A DNA stretch of 64,000 bases from Variovorax sp. SG517 (GTDB lineage Bacteria > Pseudomonadota > Gammaproteobacteria > Burkholderiales > Burkholderiaceae_C). The stretch spans positions 124,001-188,000 of the forward strand of contig NZ_JABMJG010000001.1 in assembly GCF_013376045.1 (NCBI RefSeq), given 5' to 3'. The stretch's first letter is position 1, and every line of letters starts with the position of its first letter. The notes below the pieces were generated by a model, which worked only from the letters and a program-made list of their open reading frames with translations, did not search any database and was not told the DNA's origin. Below, one piece after another: positions 50,274 through 61,687 of the stretch. The translations under genes were made by a program, and so were the position numbers.

Positions 50274-50603
50274 TTGTCCACGAACTACAACCCTGAACCC
50301 GCCCGCGCGTGGCGCAATGCCTTTGTTGCGGAATGGATTCTGCTCTCAGGGGGACGTGCTGCTGGAGCAAATTTCGACGAACTCGTCGATCGACTGTATG
50401 TAGCCAACGCCGAGATGAACCCTCGGCTTGTCGCGCAACAGGAATGGAATCGGCCGATGTTCGCCGTTCCAGATCCGGTGGCGACCTTCACCGCCGCAGC
50501 CGTCAAGTACGGATTGATCGCTCCCGGCGGCAGCCTCGACGAGAGGATGGCGGCATTTGCTTTCGACCTCTTTGGAATGGATCGCACACCGGCTGGTCGA
50601 TAA
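50274..50603 (+). CDS. small hypothetical protein with a TTG start
   Basis: A 109-residue protein starting at a TTG (50274) four bases after AAGGAGGTG, a near-perfect ribosome-binding site that makes translation very likely despite the weak start codon. The protein is mainly helical (WRNAFVAEWILLSGGRAAGA, then FDELVDRLYVANAEMN) with a Pro-containing middle and no signal or TM segment. The upstream gap is relatively AT-rich and probably contains its promoter. I do not recognise the family. Confidence 0.6.
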   Translation: MSTNYNPEPARAWRNAFVAEWILLSGGRAAGANFDELVDRLYVANAEMNPRLVAQQEWNRPMFAVPDPVATFTAAAVKYGLIAPGGSLDERMAAFAFDLFGMDRTPAGR

Positions 50604-50944
50604 CCGGCCCGGCAATGCGTTCTTTCGCATCGCAAAACATCGCTCCGCGGGTTGACGCCCCGCATGCCGCGGTGCAACAATCCGGAAATCTTCATTTCGG
50701 AGCCCCGTGCGTGGACAGTGCCAGTTGGATCAGTGACAAGACGCGTGCCTCGGCAGGCGTGACACATCCGGCCCTCTAGCGCAGGCTCCCCGCGCTGCGT
50801 GCCGGTGTTGCACACAGCGTGACCCGTTTGCCATTCCGGCGAGCGGCTCCCCTCCTCCCGATACCCGTCGTTCTCGTCACTGACTATTTCAGTCAGCTTG
50901 CGTGCGTCCGTGCGCGAGGCCCTTCTGTGCGAAGGAGCCTTGTC
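50604..50944 (+). other. gene-free stretch, probably the start of the mgtA leader region
   Basis: No convincing gene is visible here. Features seen: TTGACG (50654-50659) followed 17 bases later by CAACAAT, a weak promoter-like pair, and a perfect hairpin CTGACT-atttc-AGTCAG at 50880-50896. The stretch ends in AAGGAG at 50932-50937, which belongs to the next small ORF. If transcription to mgtA starts near 50690, the leader would be almost 700 bases long. Confidence 0.35.
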
Positions 50945-51148
50945 ATGCGTCACTTTCATCTTCGTCGTCAGCCGCACGAACAACAGCGTGTTCGTCCGTC
51001 GGCGCACGTGCCTGAGCACGCTGCCCCTACGGCGGTGCAAGCAGCGCCTGCCGTGGATGCCAAGCTCGACCAGGCTGCCGCGCTCTGGACCACGCGCCGC
51101 ATCCGCAGCTATCTGCTGCTGCAGCCGATCTGCGTGCCCCGCCGCTGA
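50945..51148 (+). CDS. small ORF in the mgtA leader region (67 residues)
   Basis: The ATG at 50945 is seven bases after a perfect AAGGAG, which argues for translation. The 67-residue product is rich in His, Arg, Pro and Ala at the start (MRHFHLRRQPHEQQRVRPSA) and ends in a short RSYLLLQPICVPRR segment. No domain is recognised. It could be a regulatory leader peptide or an independent small protein; it lies 57 bases upstream of the shorter proline-rich leader ORF. Confidence 0.5.
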   Translation: MRHFHLRRQPHEQQRVRPSAHVPEHAAPTAVQAAPAVDAKLDQAAALWTTRRIRSYLLLQPICVPRR

Positions 51149-51204
51149 AGCGCGCGCCGCCACTCTTCTCTTCGAGCAACCCGCAAGCAACCCAGGAGCA
51201 CACC

Positions 51205-51315
51205 ATGGACCCCGCCTCTTGTCGGCGCCATAGCGCGCCCCCTTCGCTCAGACCTATTCCAACAACGACGCGGTCCGCTGCCGCGCCTCGCAAAGGGTTG
51301 CTCCCGGCTGGCTGA
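51205..51315 (+). CDS. candidate proline-rich leader peptide of mgtA (36 residues)
   Basis: An ATG at 51205 follows AGGAGCACACC and opens a 36-codon frame ending at TGA 51313-51315. The peptide begins MDPASCRRHSAPPSLRPIPT and has seven prolines. In Salmonella the mgtA leader contains a short proline-rich ORF (mgtL) whose translation controls mgtA; size, position, the MDP start and proline content are similar here, though the sequence is otherwise different. It ends 11 bases before the hairpin that hides the mgtA ribosome-binding site. Leader function is inferred. Confidence 0.55.
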   Translation: MDPASCRRHSAPPSLRPIPTTTRSAAAPRKGLLPAG

Positions 51316-51326
51316 TTGATGCCGGG

Positions 51327-51370
51327 GTTCTCCTTGGGCGGGCGGCAGTGGCGGCCGCCCGAAGGAGAAC
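51327..51370 (+). promoter_or_regulatory. hairpin sequestering the mgtA ribosome-binding site
   Basis: Bases 51327-51341 (GTTCTCCTTGGGCGG) pair with 51355-51370 (CCGCCCGAAGGAGAAC), leaving one bulged G at 51361 and a 13-base loop. This gives 15 base pairs. The 3' arm contains AAGGAG (51362-51367), the Shine-Dalgarno site of mgtA, whose ATG is at 51374. No U-tract follows, so it is not a terminator. It should block mgtA translation unless opened. Confidence 0.75.
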
Positions 51371-51373
51371 ACC

Positions 51374-54139
<2,766 letters not shown>

Positions 54140-54231
54140 CTTCCCGTGGCCGTCCGGGTCCATGACATGCTCATGACACCGGGCGGCTTCAAACTACGGC
54201 ACCAACATCAACAACAAGAGGGAATCCATCG

Positions 54232-54948
54232 ATGCAAGCCATCAACAACATCAACCTCGCCTCGCTGCTCGACACCCTCGTCAGCGTGGCCGCCGCCTTC
54301 ATCCTCGGCTCGGTGATCGGCCTGGAGCGCCAGATACGCCAGCGCACGGCCGGCCTTCGCACCAACACGCTGGTGGCCGTGGGCGCGGCGGTGTTCGTCG
54401 ACATGGCCTACCGGCTCGACGGCAGCGGCGGCGCTGTGCGCGTGGTGGCTTATGTGGTGTCGGGCATCGGCTTCCTGGGCGCGGGCGCGATCATGAAGGA
54501 AGGCGCCAACGTCACGGGGCTGAACACGGCGGCGACGCTGTGGGGGTCGGCGGCGGTGGGCGCCTGCGCGGGCGCCGACCTGCTGGGCGAGGCGCTGATC
54601 GCGGCGCTCTTCGTACTGGCAAGCAACACGCTGCTGCGACCGGTGGTGAACCGCATCAACCGCCAGCCGATCAGCGAGGAGGCCAGCGAAGCGACCTACG
54701 TGGTGCGCGTGATCTGCTCGCGCGCGGCGCGGCCCGAGGTGCTCGACCAGCTGCTGTTGCTGCTGGAGGCCGCGAACTATCCGGTGCGCGACGTCGACCA
54801 GCACCCTTTCGGACCGGCCGACACCGAGATCGGCGCGACGCTCTATGCGACGGCGGTCGAGCCCGCGGAGCTCGACCGCGTCATCGCGGATCTGGAGGCA
54901 CTCGACGGCGTGCAGCAGGCCTTCTGGAATGCCACTGCTGAGGAATAG
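54232..54948 (+). CDS. MgtC/SapB-family protein
   Basis: A 238-residue inner-membrane protein with four to five TM helices in the first 140 residues (LGSVIGLERQIRQRTAGLRT, GIGFLGAGAIMKEGANVTGL, the MgtC/SapB signature) and a soluble C-terminal ACT-like domain. MgtC proteins support survival in low Mg and modulate ATP synthase or membrane potential in pathogens; some act in Mg homeostasis. It lies 92 bases downstream of mgtA, start preceded by AGAGGGA. Confidence 0.9.
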   Translation: MQAINNINLASLLDTLVSVAAAFILGSVIGLERQIRQRTAGLRTNTLVAVGAAVFVDMAYRLDGSGGAVRVVAYVVSGIGFLGAGAIMKEGANVTGLNTAATLWGSAAVGACAGADLLGEALIAALFVLASNTLLRPVVNRINRQPISEEASEATYVVRVICSRAARPEVLDQLLLLLEAANYPVRDVDQHPFGPADTEIGATLYATAVEPAELDRVIADLEALDGVQQAFWNATAEE

Positions 54949-55023
54949 TCACGCTAGGATGCCGCTTCGAGCCAACAATCAGCGAACCAGCTGACACAGC
55001 TTCGAAAAATACGGGGAGAAACA

Positions 55024-55599
55024 TTGAAAGCCCAAATCCTGGGACACCTGGTCGTGACGACCACGCTGACAGCCATGGTTGCAGCACACGCTCAACCCTC
55101 GCCCTCGCCAGCATCGACGACGGACTCGAAAAAACAGTTGGCGGCGCAGTTCTTCGACGCTGCTCGCCTGACTTCGATGTACGACGAACTGCTGGCGCGC
55201 TGCACGGAAGAAGGGGGACAAAGCTTTGCCAGTCAGGCCTACTCGATGGATCCGAGAAGCTTTGGGTCACTCACACCGAAATCCTCCTACTGGCCCGATG
55301 TGGAAGCCGCGCACAGACGCTATAGAGCGACTGTTTGCAGCTACAGCTCCGGTGCGGAATTCAGAGCGTTCTACGTAGAGCACTTGGTGCCGGATCTCAG
55401 CGAAGCAGACCTCCGCGCCGCGATCGCGTTTTACTCGTCCCCATCCGGGCAGCGCGTCGTCGCCGCCAGTGAAAAAACTTCACGGGCGTTCTATACCGTG
55501 GCAACTCAGCAGATGCTTGCAGCCACCCAGGCTGCAACAGCAACTCTTCAGAAGGATATGAAGAAAATCTACGATGCCTACAAACTCGAGCCCAGATAG
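55024..55599 (+). CDS. DUF2059 family exported protein
   Basis: A 191-residue protein with an N-terminal signal peptide (cleavage after AAHAQ). The body is helical with the DUF2059 core DLSEADLRAAIAFYSSPSGQ (acidic helix, then FYSSPxG). The start is a TTG at 55024 after GGGGAG. Its function is unknown. It follows the MgtC-like gene by 75 bases on the same strand. Its base composition is slightly more A/T-rich than its neighbours. Confidence 0.8.
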   Translation: MKAQILGHLVVTTTLTAMVAAHAQPSPSPASTTDSKKQLAAQFFDAARLTSMYDELLARCTEEGGQSFASQAYSMDPRSFGSLTPKSSYWPDVEAAHRRYRATVCSYSSGAEFRAFYVEHLVPDLSEADLRAAIAFYSSPSGQRVVAASEKTSRAFYTVATQQMLAATQAATATLQKDMKKIYDAYKLEPR

Positions 55600-55612
55600 C
55601 AGCGCAGCCCGC

Positions 55613-55645
55613 AAAAAAAGCGGCACCGCTTAGAAGCGATGCCGC
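55613..55645 (-). terminator. intrinsic terminator for gabD
   Basis: On the minus strand GCGGCATCGCTT-ct-AAGCGGTGCCGC is followed by seven Ts. The stem has 11 pairs with one mismatch. It lies 44 bases beyond the gabD stop and directly after the convergent DUF2059 gene. On the plus strand no U-tract follows, so it mainly serves gabD. Confidence 0.82.
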
Positions 55646-55688
55646 CTTGCGGCAAGACGCGGTAAACGAGTTTCTGGTCGGTCGTTTA

Positions 55689-57125
55689 TTAAACGCCCAG
55701 GATCGAAACCGCCTTGGTGTTCAGGTAGGCCTCGAGCGCCTCGGGGCCGCCTTCCGAGCCGTAGCCCGAATCCTTCACGCCGCCGAAAGGCATTTCTGGC
55801 GAGGGCGTTGCGGGCTGGTTGATCCAGAGCATGCCCAGCTCGAGCTTCTGGCTCAGCAAGTGCGCGTTCTTGATCGACTTGGTGAAGGCGTAGCCGGCCA
55901 GGCCGAAAGGCAGGCGGTTGGCTTCGGTGATCGCCTCTTCCAGCGTGTCGAAGCCGCGGATGGCGGCGATGGGGCCGAAGGGCTCGTTGTTGAACACGTC
56001 GGCGTCCAGCGGCACGTCGGTCAGCACGGTGGGGGCGAAGAAGTTGCCGGCATCGCCGACGCGCTCGCCGCCCGTCGCGACGGTGGCGCCCTTCTTGCGG
56101 GCGTCTTCCAGCACGTAGGCCATGGCCGTGAGGCGGCGCGCATTGGCCAGCGGGCCGAGGTTGGTGCCTTCGGCAAGGCCGTCGCCGAGCTTCAGGCCTT
56201 CGGCGTGCTTCACCAGCAGGCTAGCGAACTCGTTGCGCAGGCTGTTGTGCACCAGGAAGCGGGTCGGCGAGATGCAGACCTGGCCCGCGTTGCGGAACTT
56301 GGCGGCGCCGGCGGCCTTCACGGCCAGCGCCACGTCGGCGTCTTCGGCGACGATCACCGGGGCATGGCCGCCGAGTTCCATCGTCACGCGCTTCATGTGC
56401 TGGCCGGCCAGCGCGGCCAGTTGCTTGCCGACCGGGGTCGAGCCCGTGAAGGTGACCTTGCGGATGATCGGGTGGGAAATGAGGTAGTTCGAGATCTCGG
56501 CGGGGTTGCCGAACACCAGGCCCACCACGCCGGGCGGGATGCCCGCGTCGACGAAGGCGCGCAGCAGCGCGGCGGGCGACGCCGGGGTTTCCTCGGGCGC
56601 CTTCACCAGGAACGAGCAGCCGGTGGCCAGCGCCGCGCCGAGCTTGCGCACGATCTGGTTGATCGGGAAGTTCCAGGGCGTGAACGCGGCGACGGGGCCC
56701 AGGGGCTCCTTCAGCACCAGCTGCTGCGCGGCGAGGTTGCGCGAGGGCACGATGCGGCCGTAGACGCGGCGGCCTTCGTCGGCGAACCATTCGATGATGT
56801 CGGCGGCGGCCATGGTCTCGACCTTGGCCTCGCCCAGCGGCTTGCCCTGCTCCTGCGTGAGCAGCTTGGCGATATCGGCGGCGCGTTCGCGGATCAGGCC
56901 GGCGGCGCGGCGCATGACGGCGGCGCGCTCGTTGGCGGGGGTGTTGCGCCAGGTCTCGAAGCCGCGTTGCGCGGCAGCCAGGGCGCGGTCGAGGTCGGCG
57001 ATGCTGGCATACGCCACCTTGCCGATGGCCTTGCCGGTGGCGGGGTTCACGACGTCCAGCGTCTTGCCGCCGGTGGCGTCGACCCATTCGTTGTCGATCA
57101 GCAGGCGGGTGTCGGTGTAGGTCAT
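55689..57125 (-). CDS. gabD: NAD(P)-dependent succinate-semialdehyde dehydrogenase
   Basis: A 478-residue aldehyde dehydrogenase. The cofactor segment [36 protein letters not shown], the catalytic Glu in [10 protein letters not shown] and the nucleophile Cys in [16 protein letters not shown] are all present. The C-terminal [14 protein letters not shown] completes the fold. The [11 protein letters not shown] and [14 protein letters not shown] segments fit the succinate-semialdehyde (GabD) group, so the likely reaction is succinate semialdehyde to succinate. Start at the ATG at 57125, after AAGGAAAAG. It is monocistronic. Confidence 0.88.
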   Translation of the reverse strand: MTYTDTRLLIDNEWVDATGGKTLDVVNPATGKAIGKVAYASIADLDRALAAAQRGFETWRNTPANERAAVMRRAAGLIRERAADIAKLLTQEQGKPLGEAKVETMAAADIIEWFADEGRRVYGRIVPSRNLAAQQLVLKEPLGPVAAFTPWNFPINQIVRKLGAALATGCSFLVKAPEETPASPAALLRAFVDAGIPPGVVGLVFGNPAEISNYLISHPIIRKVTFTGSTPVGKQLAALAGQHMKRVTMELGGHAPVIVAEDADVALAVKAAGAAKFRNAGQVCISPTRFLVHNSLRNEFASLLVKHAEGLKLGDGLAEGTNLGPLANARRLTAMAYVLEDARKKGATVATGGERVGDAGNFFAPTVLTDVPLDADVFNNEPFGPIAAIRGFDTLEEAITEANRLPFGLAGYAFTKSIKNAHLLSQKLELGMLWINQPATPSPEMPFGGVKDSGYGSEGGPEALEAYLNTKAVSILGV

Positions 57126-57358
57126 GGCGAGCTTTTCCTTCGAAGACTGGAGATTGGATGAAAGGGGAATCTGGGTGTCCGGCGCGGCACCCCGGGGGAG
57201 TGCGCTGTCGAAAAATGGCGGCCTTGAGGCCGCCGGGGGCATAGATTAACCCGAGTTCACAAACCTCGCCCAACGTCGACTACGGCCGGCGCCGGGTGCC
57301 GTCATGCATGCCGAACATAATCCCGCCACTCCAACATACACAGAGGACGAGGGAATCC

Positions 57359-57946
57359 ATGCACGCGGCACTGCGCAACAACCTGTTTTTCATCAAGGAA
57401 CACGTCGGCATCTTCAAGGCGGCCAACAACTACGACATCTTCGAGCCGCACTCGCAGCAGAAGATCCTGGAGTGCCGCGAGCCCGACCTGGGCTTCTTCA
57501 GCAAGCTGCTGCGCTTCACCGACTACAAGCGCTTCACGCCCTTCAACGTGGTGGTGTCGACGCCCGAGGGGCAGAAGGTGCTGTCGGTGAGGCGTGGCGT
57601 TTCCATCTTCCTGTCGAAGGTGCAGGTGCTCGACGAGAACGACCGGGTCGTCGGCTTCTTCAAGCAGAAGCTCTTTTCCATCGGCGGCAAGTTCGACGTG
57701 CTCGACGCGCAGGAGCAGGTGGCCTGTACGCTCAGGGGCAAGTGGACCAGCTGGGATTTCCGCTTCGTGCAGGGCAGCAGCGAGCTTGCCGCGGTGTCGA
57801 AGAAATGGGCGGGGCTGGGCAAGGAGCTCTTCACCACCGCCGACAACTACATGCTGTCGATCGACCCGGGGGTGCCGGCCAATGACGCCCGCCGCCTGCT
57901 GATCATGGCGGCGGTGATGTGCATCGACATGGTGCTGAAGGAGTAA
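57359..57946 (+). CDS. LURP-one/scramblase-related protein
   Basis: A 195-residue protein with a tubby/LURP-one-like (phospholipid scramblase-related) beta-barrel pattern: YDIFEPHSQQKILECREPDL, KVLSVRRGVSIFLSKVQVLD, and KLFSIGGKFDVLDAQEQVAC, ending in a hydrophobic C-terminal helix (RLLIMAAVMCIDMVLKE). The start I use is the ATG at 57359 after AGGGAA. Bacterial members are of unknown function and perhaps bind lipid. It is divergent from gabD and convergent with glycerate kinase. Confidence 0.72.
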   Translation: MHAALRNNLFFIKEHVGIFKAANNYDIFEPHSQQKILECREPDLGFFSKLLRFTDYKRFTPFNVVVSTPEGQKVLSVRRGVSIFLSKVQVLDENDRVVGFFKQKLFSIGGKFDVLDAQEQVACTLRGKWTSWDFRFVQGSSELAAVSKKWAGLGKELFTTADNYMLSIDPGVPANDARRLLIMAAVMCIDMVLKE

Positions 57947-57968
57947 GGCTCCCCTCCTCCGGTTCTTC

Positions 57969-59321
57969 TTACAGCACCAGCAGCGCGCGGAAGTCGTTGA
58001 CGTTGGTGTTCGTGGGCCCCGTCACGAACAGGTCGCCGATGGCGTCGAAGTAGCCATAGGCGTCGTTGCGGTCGAGGTGGTCGGACAGCTTCTTTCCCGC
58101 AGCGCCGGCGCGCGCCAGCGTGTCGGGCGTGACGAAGGCACCGGCGTTGTCCTCCACGCCGTCGATGCCGTCGGTGTCGGCGGCCAGGGCCCACACCTGC
58201 GGCTGGCCCATGAGCGCGCCGGCCAATCCCATGCAGAACTCGCCCGCGCGCCCTCCCCGGCCCTTGGCCTGGCCCGGCTGGCGGGGGCGGATCGTGACGG
58301 TGGTCTCGCCGCCCGAAAGAATCACGCAGGGCCGCGCGAAAGGCTCGCCGCGGTGAGCCACGGCGCGCGCCAATGCGGCGTGCACCTTGCCGACTTCGCG
58401 CGATTCGCCTTCGATCTCGTCGCTGAGGATATGCGCCTCGACACCGGCCTCGCGCGCCGCCCTGGCCGCCGCTTCAAGCGATTGCTGCGGCGTGGCGATC
58501 AAATGCGTCTCGTGGCCCTTGAACACGGCGTCGTCCGGCTTGGGCGTTTCGAGTTCGCCGCTCTCGAGCCGGGCGCGCACCGGCGCGGGCACCTCGATGC
58601 CGTAGCGGTCGAGGATGGCGAGCGCATCGGCGCAGGTGGTGGCGTCGGGCACGGTCGGGCCGCTGGCGATGACGGCCGGGTCGTCGCCGGGCACGTCGCT
58701 GATGGTCAGCGTCACCACGCGGGCCGGCGCGCACGCCGCCGCCAGCCGGCCGCCCTTGATGCGCGACAGGTGCTTGCGCACGCAGTTCATCTCGCCGATG
58801 TTCGCGCCGCTTTCGAGCAGCTGTTTGTTGATGCGCTGCTTGTCGGCCAGCGTCAGCCCCTCGGCCGGCAGCACCAGCAGCGACGAGCCGCCGCCGGAAA
58901 TCAGGCACAGCACGAGGTCGTCGGCCGTGAGGCCCTTCGTCAGCGCGAGGATGCGCTCTGCCGCCTGCTGGCCTGCCGCGTCGGGCACGGGGTGGGCGGC
59001 CTCGACGATCTCGATGCGCTGCGGCAGCCCTTCGGGGCGCGGCGGAATGTGGTCATAGCGCGTGACGACCAGCCCGGAGAGCGGCGCATCGGCCGGCCAC
59101 AGGGCCTCCAGCGCCTGCACCATCGAGCCGCCGGCCTTGCCGGCACCCAGCACCAGCGTGCGGCCTTTCTTCGGATCCGGCGGCGGCGGCAGATGGGCGC
59201 CCAGCGTGGACAGCGGCAGCGCGCGGTCCACCGCCACGCGGTAGAGATGTTCGAGGAAGACGCGCGGGGCTTCGCGCGGATCGGGGGCGGGGCCGAAGGC
59301 CGGGGTCGATGCGGTCGTCAT
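57969..59321 (-). CDS. glycerate 2-kinase (GckA/TtuD type)
   Basis: A 450-residue enzyme of the MOFRL-type glycerate kinase family: GAGKAGGSMVQALE near residue 60, LCLISGGGSSLLVLPAEGLT, and a C-terminal MOFRL domain around ILSGGETTVTI. It phosphorylates D-glycerate to 2-phosphoglycerate. Glyoxylate from ureide breakdown can be turned to glycerate, so it links the urate pathway to central metabolism. It sits beside puuD on the same strand. Confidence 0.92.
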   Translation of the reverse strand: MTTASTPAFGPAPDPREAPRVFLEHLYRVAVDRALPLSTLGAHLPPPPDPKKGRTLVLGAGKAGGSMVQALEALWPADAPLSGLVVTRYDHIPPRPEGLPQRIEIVEAAHPVPDAAGQQAAERILALTKGLTADDLVLCLISGGGSSLLVLPAEGLTLADKQRINKQLLESGANIGEMNCVRKHLSRIKGGRLAAACAPARVVTLTISDVPGDDPAVIASGPTVPDATTCADALAILDRYGIEVPAPVRARLESGELETPKPDDAVFKGHETHLIATPQQSLEAAARAAREAGVEAHILSDEIEGESREVGKVHAALARAVAHRGEPFARPCVILSGGETTVTIRPRQPGQAKGRGGRAGEFCMGLAGALMGQPQVWALAADTDGIDGVEDNAGAFVTPDTLARAGAAGKKLSDHLDRNDAYGYFDAIGDLFVTGPTNTNVNDFRALLVL

Positions 59322-59399
59322 TGCTGCTTTGTCTCCAATCCGGCGATTGTGCTGCGGACCGCGACCGGCCCCGCTTGCCCCCGGTCAACTTCTGTCTGA

Positions 59400-60605
59400 C
59401 TAGTTGGTCTTTGCGCCGCCCTGGAACCAGCGGCCGATCAGGGCCCGCTCTTCGTCGGTGATGCCCGTGGCGTTGTTCATCGGCATGATCTTGGTGACCA
59501 CCACCTGCTGGTAGATCGCCTGCGCATGGGCCGACACCTGCTCGGGCGAATCGACCCGCACGTTCTTCATCTGCACGGCGGCGCCGTGGCACATGAAGCA
59601 GCGCTGCTCGAGCACCTTCTGCACGTCCTTGAACTGCACGGCCGGAGCGGCGGCAGCCACAGCGGGCGCGGCGACGGGCTCGGGCTTCATCCAGACGATG
59701 GTCAGGCCCAGCACCACGATGCCGACCATCGCGTAGGGCAGCGGATTGCCCGCGTTGCCCAGCTTGAAGCGGTGCCGCACCACGAAGAACTGGCGGATGG
59801 CCGCGCCGCCGAGCATGATCAGCAGCAGCACGATCCAGTTGTACTTGTGCGTGTAGGCGAAGCTGTAGTGGTTGCTCAGCATCGCGAACAGCACCGGCAG
59901 CGTGAAGTAGGTGTTGTGCACGCTGCGCTGCTTGCCGCGCTGGCCGTGCACCGGGTCGACGGGCTTGCCTTCGCGCAGGGCCGCCACGTTCTTGCGCTGG
60001 CCGGGAATGATCCAGAAGAACACGTTGCCGCTCATGGTGGTCGCCATCATGGCGCCCACGAGCAGGAAGGCCGCGCGGCCCGCGAACCACTGGCAGGCCA
60101 GCCACGTCGCGAAGGCGATGAAGACGGCGATCAGCACGCCGACGATGGTGTCGCCGTGCTTGCGGCGCCCGAAGATCTGGCAGATGCCGTCGTAGACCAT
60201 CCAGAACACGACGAAGAAGGCCAACGCCACGGCAATGGCGGCGCCGGGCTGCCAGTCCATCTTCGACTTGTCGATGAGGTAGGTGCTCGCGTTCCACAGG
60301 TACGACATGGTGAAGAGCGAGAAACCCGTGATCCAGGTGGAGTAGCTCTCCCAGTACGACCAGTGCAGGTGGTCCGGCAGCTTCTTGGGCGCCAAGGCGT
60401 ACTTCTGCATGTTGTAGAAGCCGCCGCCGTGCACGGCCCACTGCTCGCCGCCCACGCCCTTGTCGAGCGATTCCTGGTCCTGCGGCTTCTCGAGGCTGTT
60501 GTCCAGCATCACGAAGTAGAAGGAGGCGCCGATCCAGGCGATGGCGGTGATGACGTGGACCCAGCGCAGCAGCAGGTTGGCCCAGTCGAGGTAGTAGCTT
60601 TCCAT
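59400..60605 (-). CDS. puuD: urate hydroxylase PuuD (membrane cytochrome c fusion)
   Basis: A 401-residue protein with about eight TM segments (start VHVITAIAWIGASFYFVMLD) and a C-terminal periplasmic cytochrome c domain with the heme motif CFMCH. It matches PuuD, which oxidises urate to 5-hydroxyisourate and passes electrons to cytochrome c rather than making peroxide. It acts after xanthine dehydrogenase and before hydroxyisourate hydrolase. The 216-base upstream gap carries a TGTATACA dyad that is probably its operator. Confidence 0.95.
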   Translation of the reverse strand: MESYYLDWANLLLRWVHVITAIAWIGASFYFVMLDNSLEKPQDQESLDKGVGGEQWAVHGGGFYNMQKYALAPKKLPDHLHWSYWESYSTWITGFSLFTMSYLWNASTYLIDKSKMDWQPGAAIAVALAFFVVFWMVYDGICQIFGRRKHGDTIVGVLIAVFIAFATWLACQWFAGRAAFLLVGAMMATTMSGNVFFWIIPGQRKNVAALREGKPVDPVHGQRGKQRSVHNTYFTLPVLFAMLSNHYSFAYTHKYNWIVLLLIMLGGAAIRQFFVVRHRFKLGNAGNPLPYAMVGIVVLGLTIVWMKPEPVAAPAVAAAAPAVQFKDVQKVLEQRCFMCHGAAVQMKNVRVDSPEQVSAHAQAIYQQVVVTKIMPMNNATGITDEERALIGRWFQGGAKTN

Positions 60606-60754
60606 ACGCTCTCTCGCAGCCCTTCAGGCGCGTGGGACGCTCCGAAGGGATTTCAGCCTGCTCACCACCGCGGGCGCTGTAAGCAGAGAAAGTGCCGCGA
60701 ACGCAGGCTCCATGGAAAGATGGGCCTCGCTCCGCTGCGGCTTGTTGGGGACCG

Positions 60755-60770
60755 AAAGTGTATACAGTTT
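60755..60770. promoter_or_regulatory. GntR operator candidate upstream of puuD
   Basis: AAAGTGTATACAGTTT: the centre TGTATACA is palindromic and the flanks AAA/TTT also match, 14 of 16 positions symmetric. Fifteen of the bases are identical to the site at 62602-62616. It lies 150 bases upstream of puuD. VanR/FadR-type GntR regulators often bind sites centred on GTATAC. The rest of the 60606-60821 gap shows nothing else recognisable. Confidence 0.65.
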
Positions 60771-60821
60771 TGGCAAGGGGCGGGATGCTTTTTTGGGGAA
60801 CCGCCGCCGGGAAAACCCTGT

Positions 60822-61637
60822 TCAGCCCAGCGATTGCAACAACTGTGCCGCCACCGCCACGGCGATCACCTCGGGCTCCTTGCCCGTGATTCCGGGCACG
60901 CCGATCGGGCAGGTGATGCGGGCCAGTTCGTCCGCCGTGAAGCCGCGCGCCTCCAGCCGATGACTGAAGGTGGCCCACTTGGTCTTGCTGCCGATCAGGC
61001 CGACGTAGGGCAGGTCGTTGCGCTCGCGCAGGCGCTTCAGGCAGGCGATGACGATGTCCAGGTCTTCGGCGTGGCTGAAGCTCATGATGAGCACGCGGCT
61101 GCCCGGCGCGAGCGCGGCCACGGCGTCCTGCACCGGCTCGGAATGCTCGGTGTCGATCTGCGCGGGCAGCTCGTCGGGGAAGACGCCGTCGCGGCTGTCG
61201 ATCCAGCGCACCGAGAACGGCAGCGTCGACAGCAGGCGGGCCAGCGCCGCGCCCACGTGCCCGCCGCCGAAGAGGGCCACGGGCTCGAACTGCGCGAGCA
61301 GATCCTGCTGCAGCCTCGGCGCATCGGCGACCGTGATGCGCTCGTAGGAGAGGAACATCACCCCGCCGCAGCACTGCCCCAGGCTGGGTCCGAGCGGATA
61401 GCGCTGGATGCCGTCGAAGGGCTTGCGTTTGCCGGCCAGCAGCGCGCGCGCTTCCTTGGTCGCCTGGAACTCCAGCTGCCCGCCGCCGATGGTGGCGGTG
61501 AGGCCCTCGGCCCACACGGCCATCCAGGTCCCGGCCTCGCGCGGCGCCGAGCCCTGCGTGGACTCGACGCGCACCAGCACCGCATCTTCGTGGCGCAGGC
61601 GCGCCAGCAATTGATCGACCGCACCGCTCATCGTCAT
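60822..61637 (-). CDS. xdhC: xanthine dehydrogenase accessory protein XdhC
   Basis: A 271-residue protein with the XdhC N-terminal domain (VRVESTQGSAPREAGTWMAV, TIGGGQLE, LGPSLGQCCGGV with Cys) and a Rossmann domain (VALFGGGHVGAALARLLSTL). It binds molybdenum cofactor, helps add the sulfido ligand and inserts it in XdhB. It is 30 kb from xdhAB in this window but next to puuD, in the same urate pathway. Start at 61637 after GAAGG. Confidence 0.94.
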   Translation of the reverse strand: MTMSGAVDQLLARLRHEDAVLVRVESTQGSAPREAGTWMAVWAEGLTATIGGGQLEFQATKEARALLAGKRKPFDGIQRYPLGPSLGQCCGGVMFLSYERITVADAPRLQQDLLAQFEPVALFGGGHVGAALARLLSTLPFSVRWIDSRDGVFPDELPAQIDTEHSEPVQDAVAALAPGSRVLIMSFSHAEDLDIVIACLKRLRERNDLPYVGLIGSKTKWATFSHRLEARGFTADELARITCPIGVPGITGKEPEVIAVAVAAQLLQSLG

Positions 61638-61687
61638 CGATACCTTCGGTTGCCGGGCGCGCGACGACTCACGGTATAAACCCGGCC

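Noticed and set aside
51327..51370. The long hairpin before mgtA as a rho-independent terminator
   Set aside because: No U-tract follows it, and its 3' arm is the mgtA ribosome-binding site.
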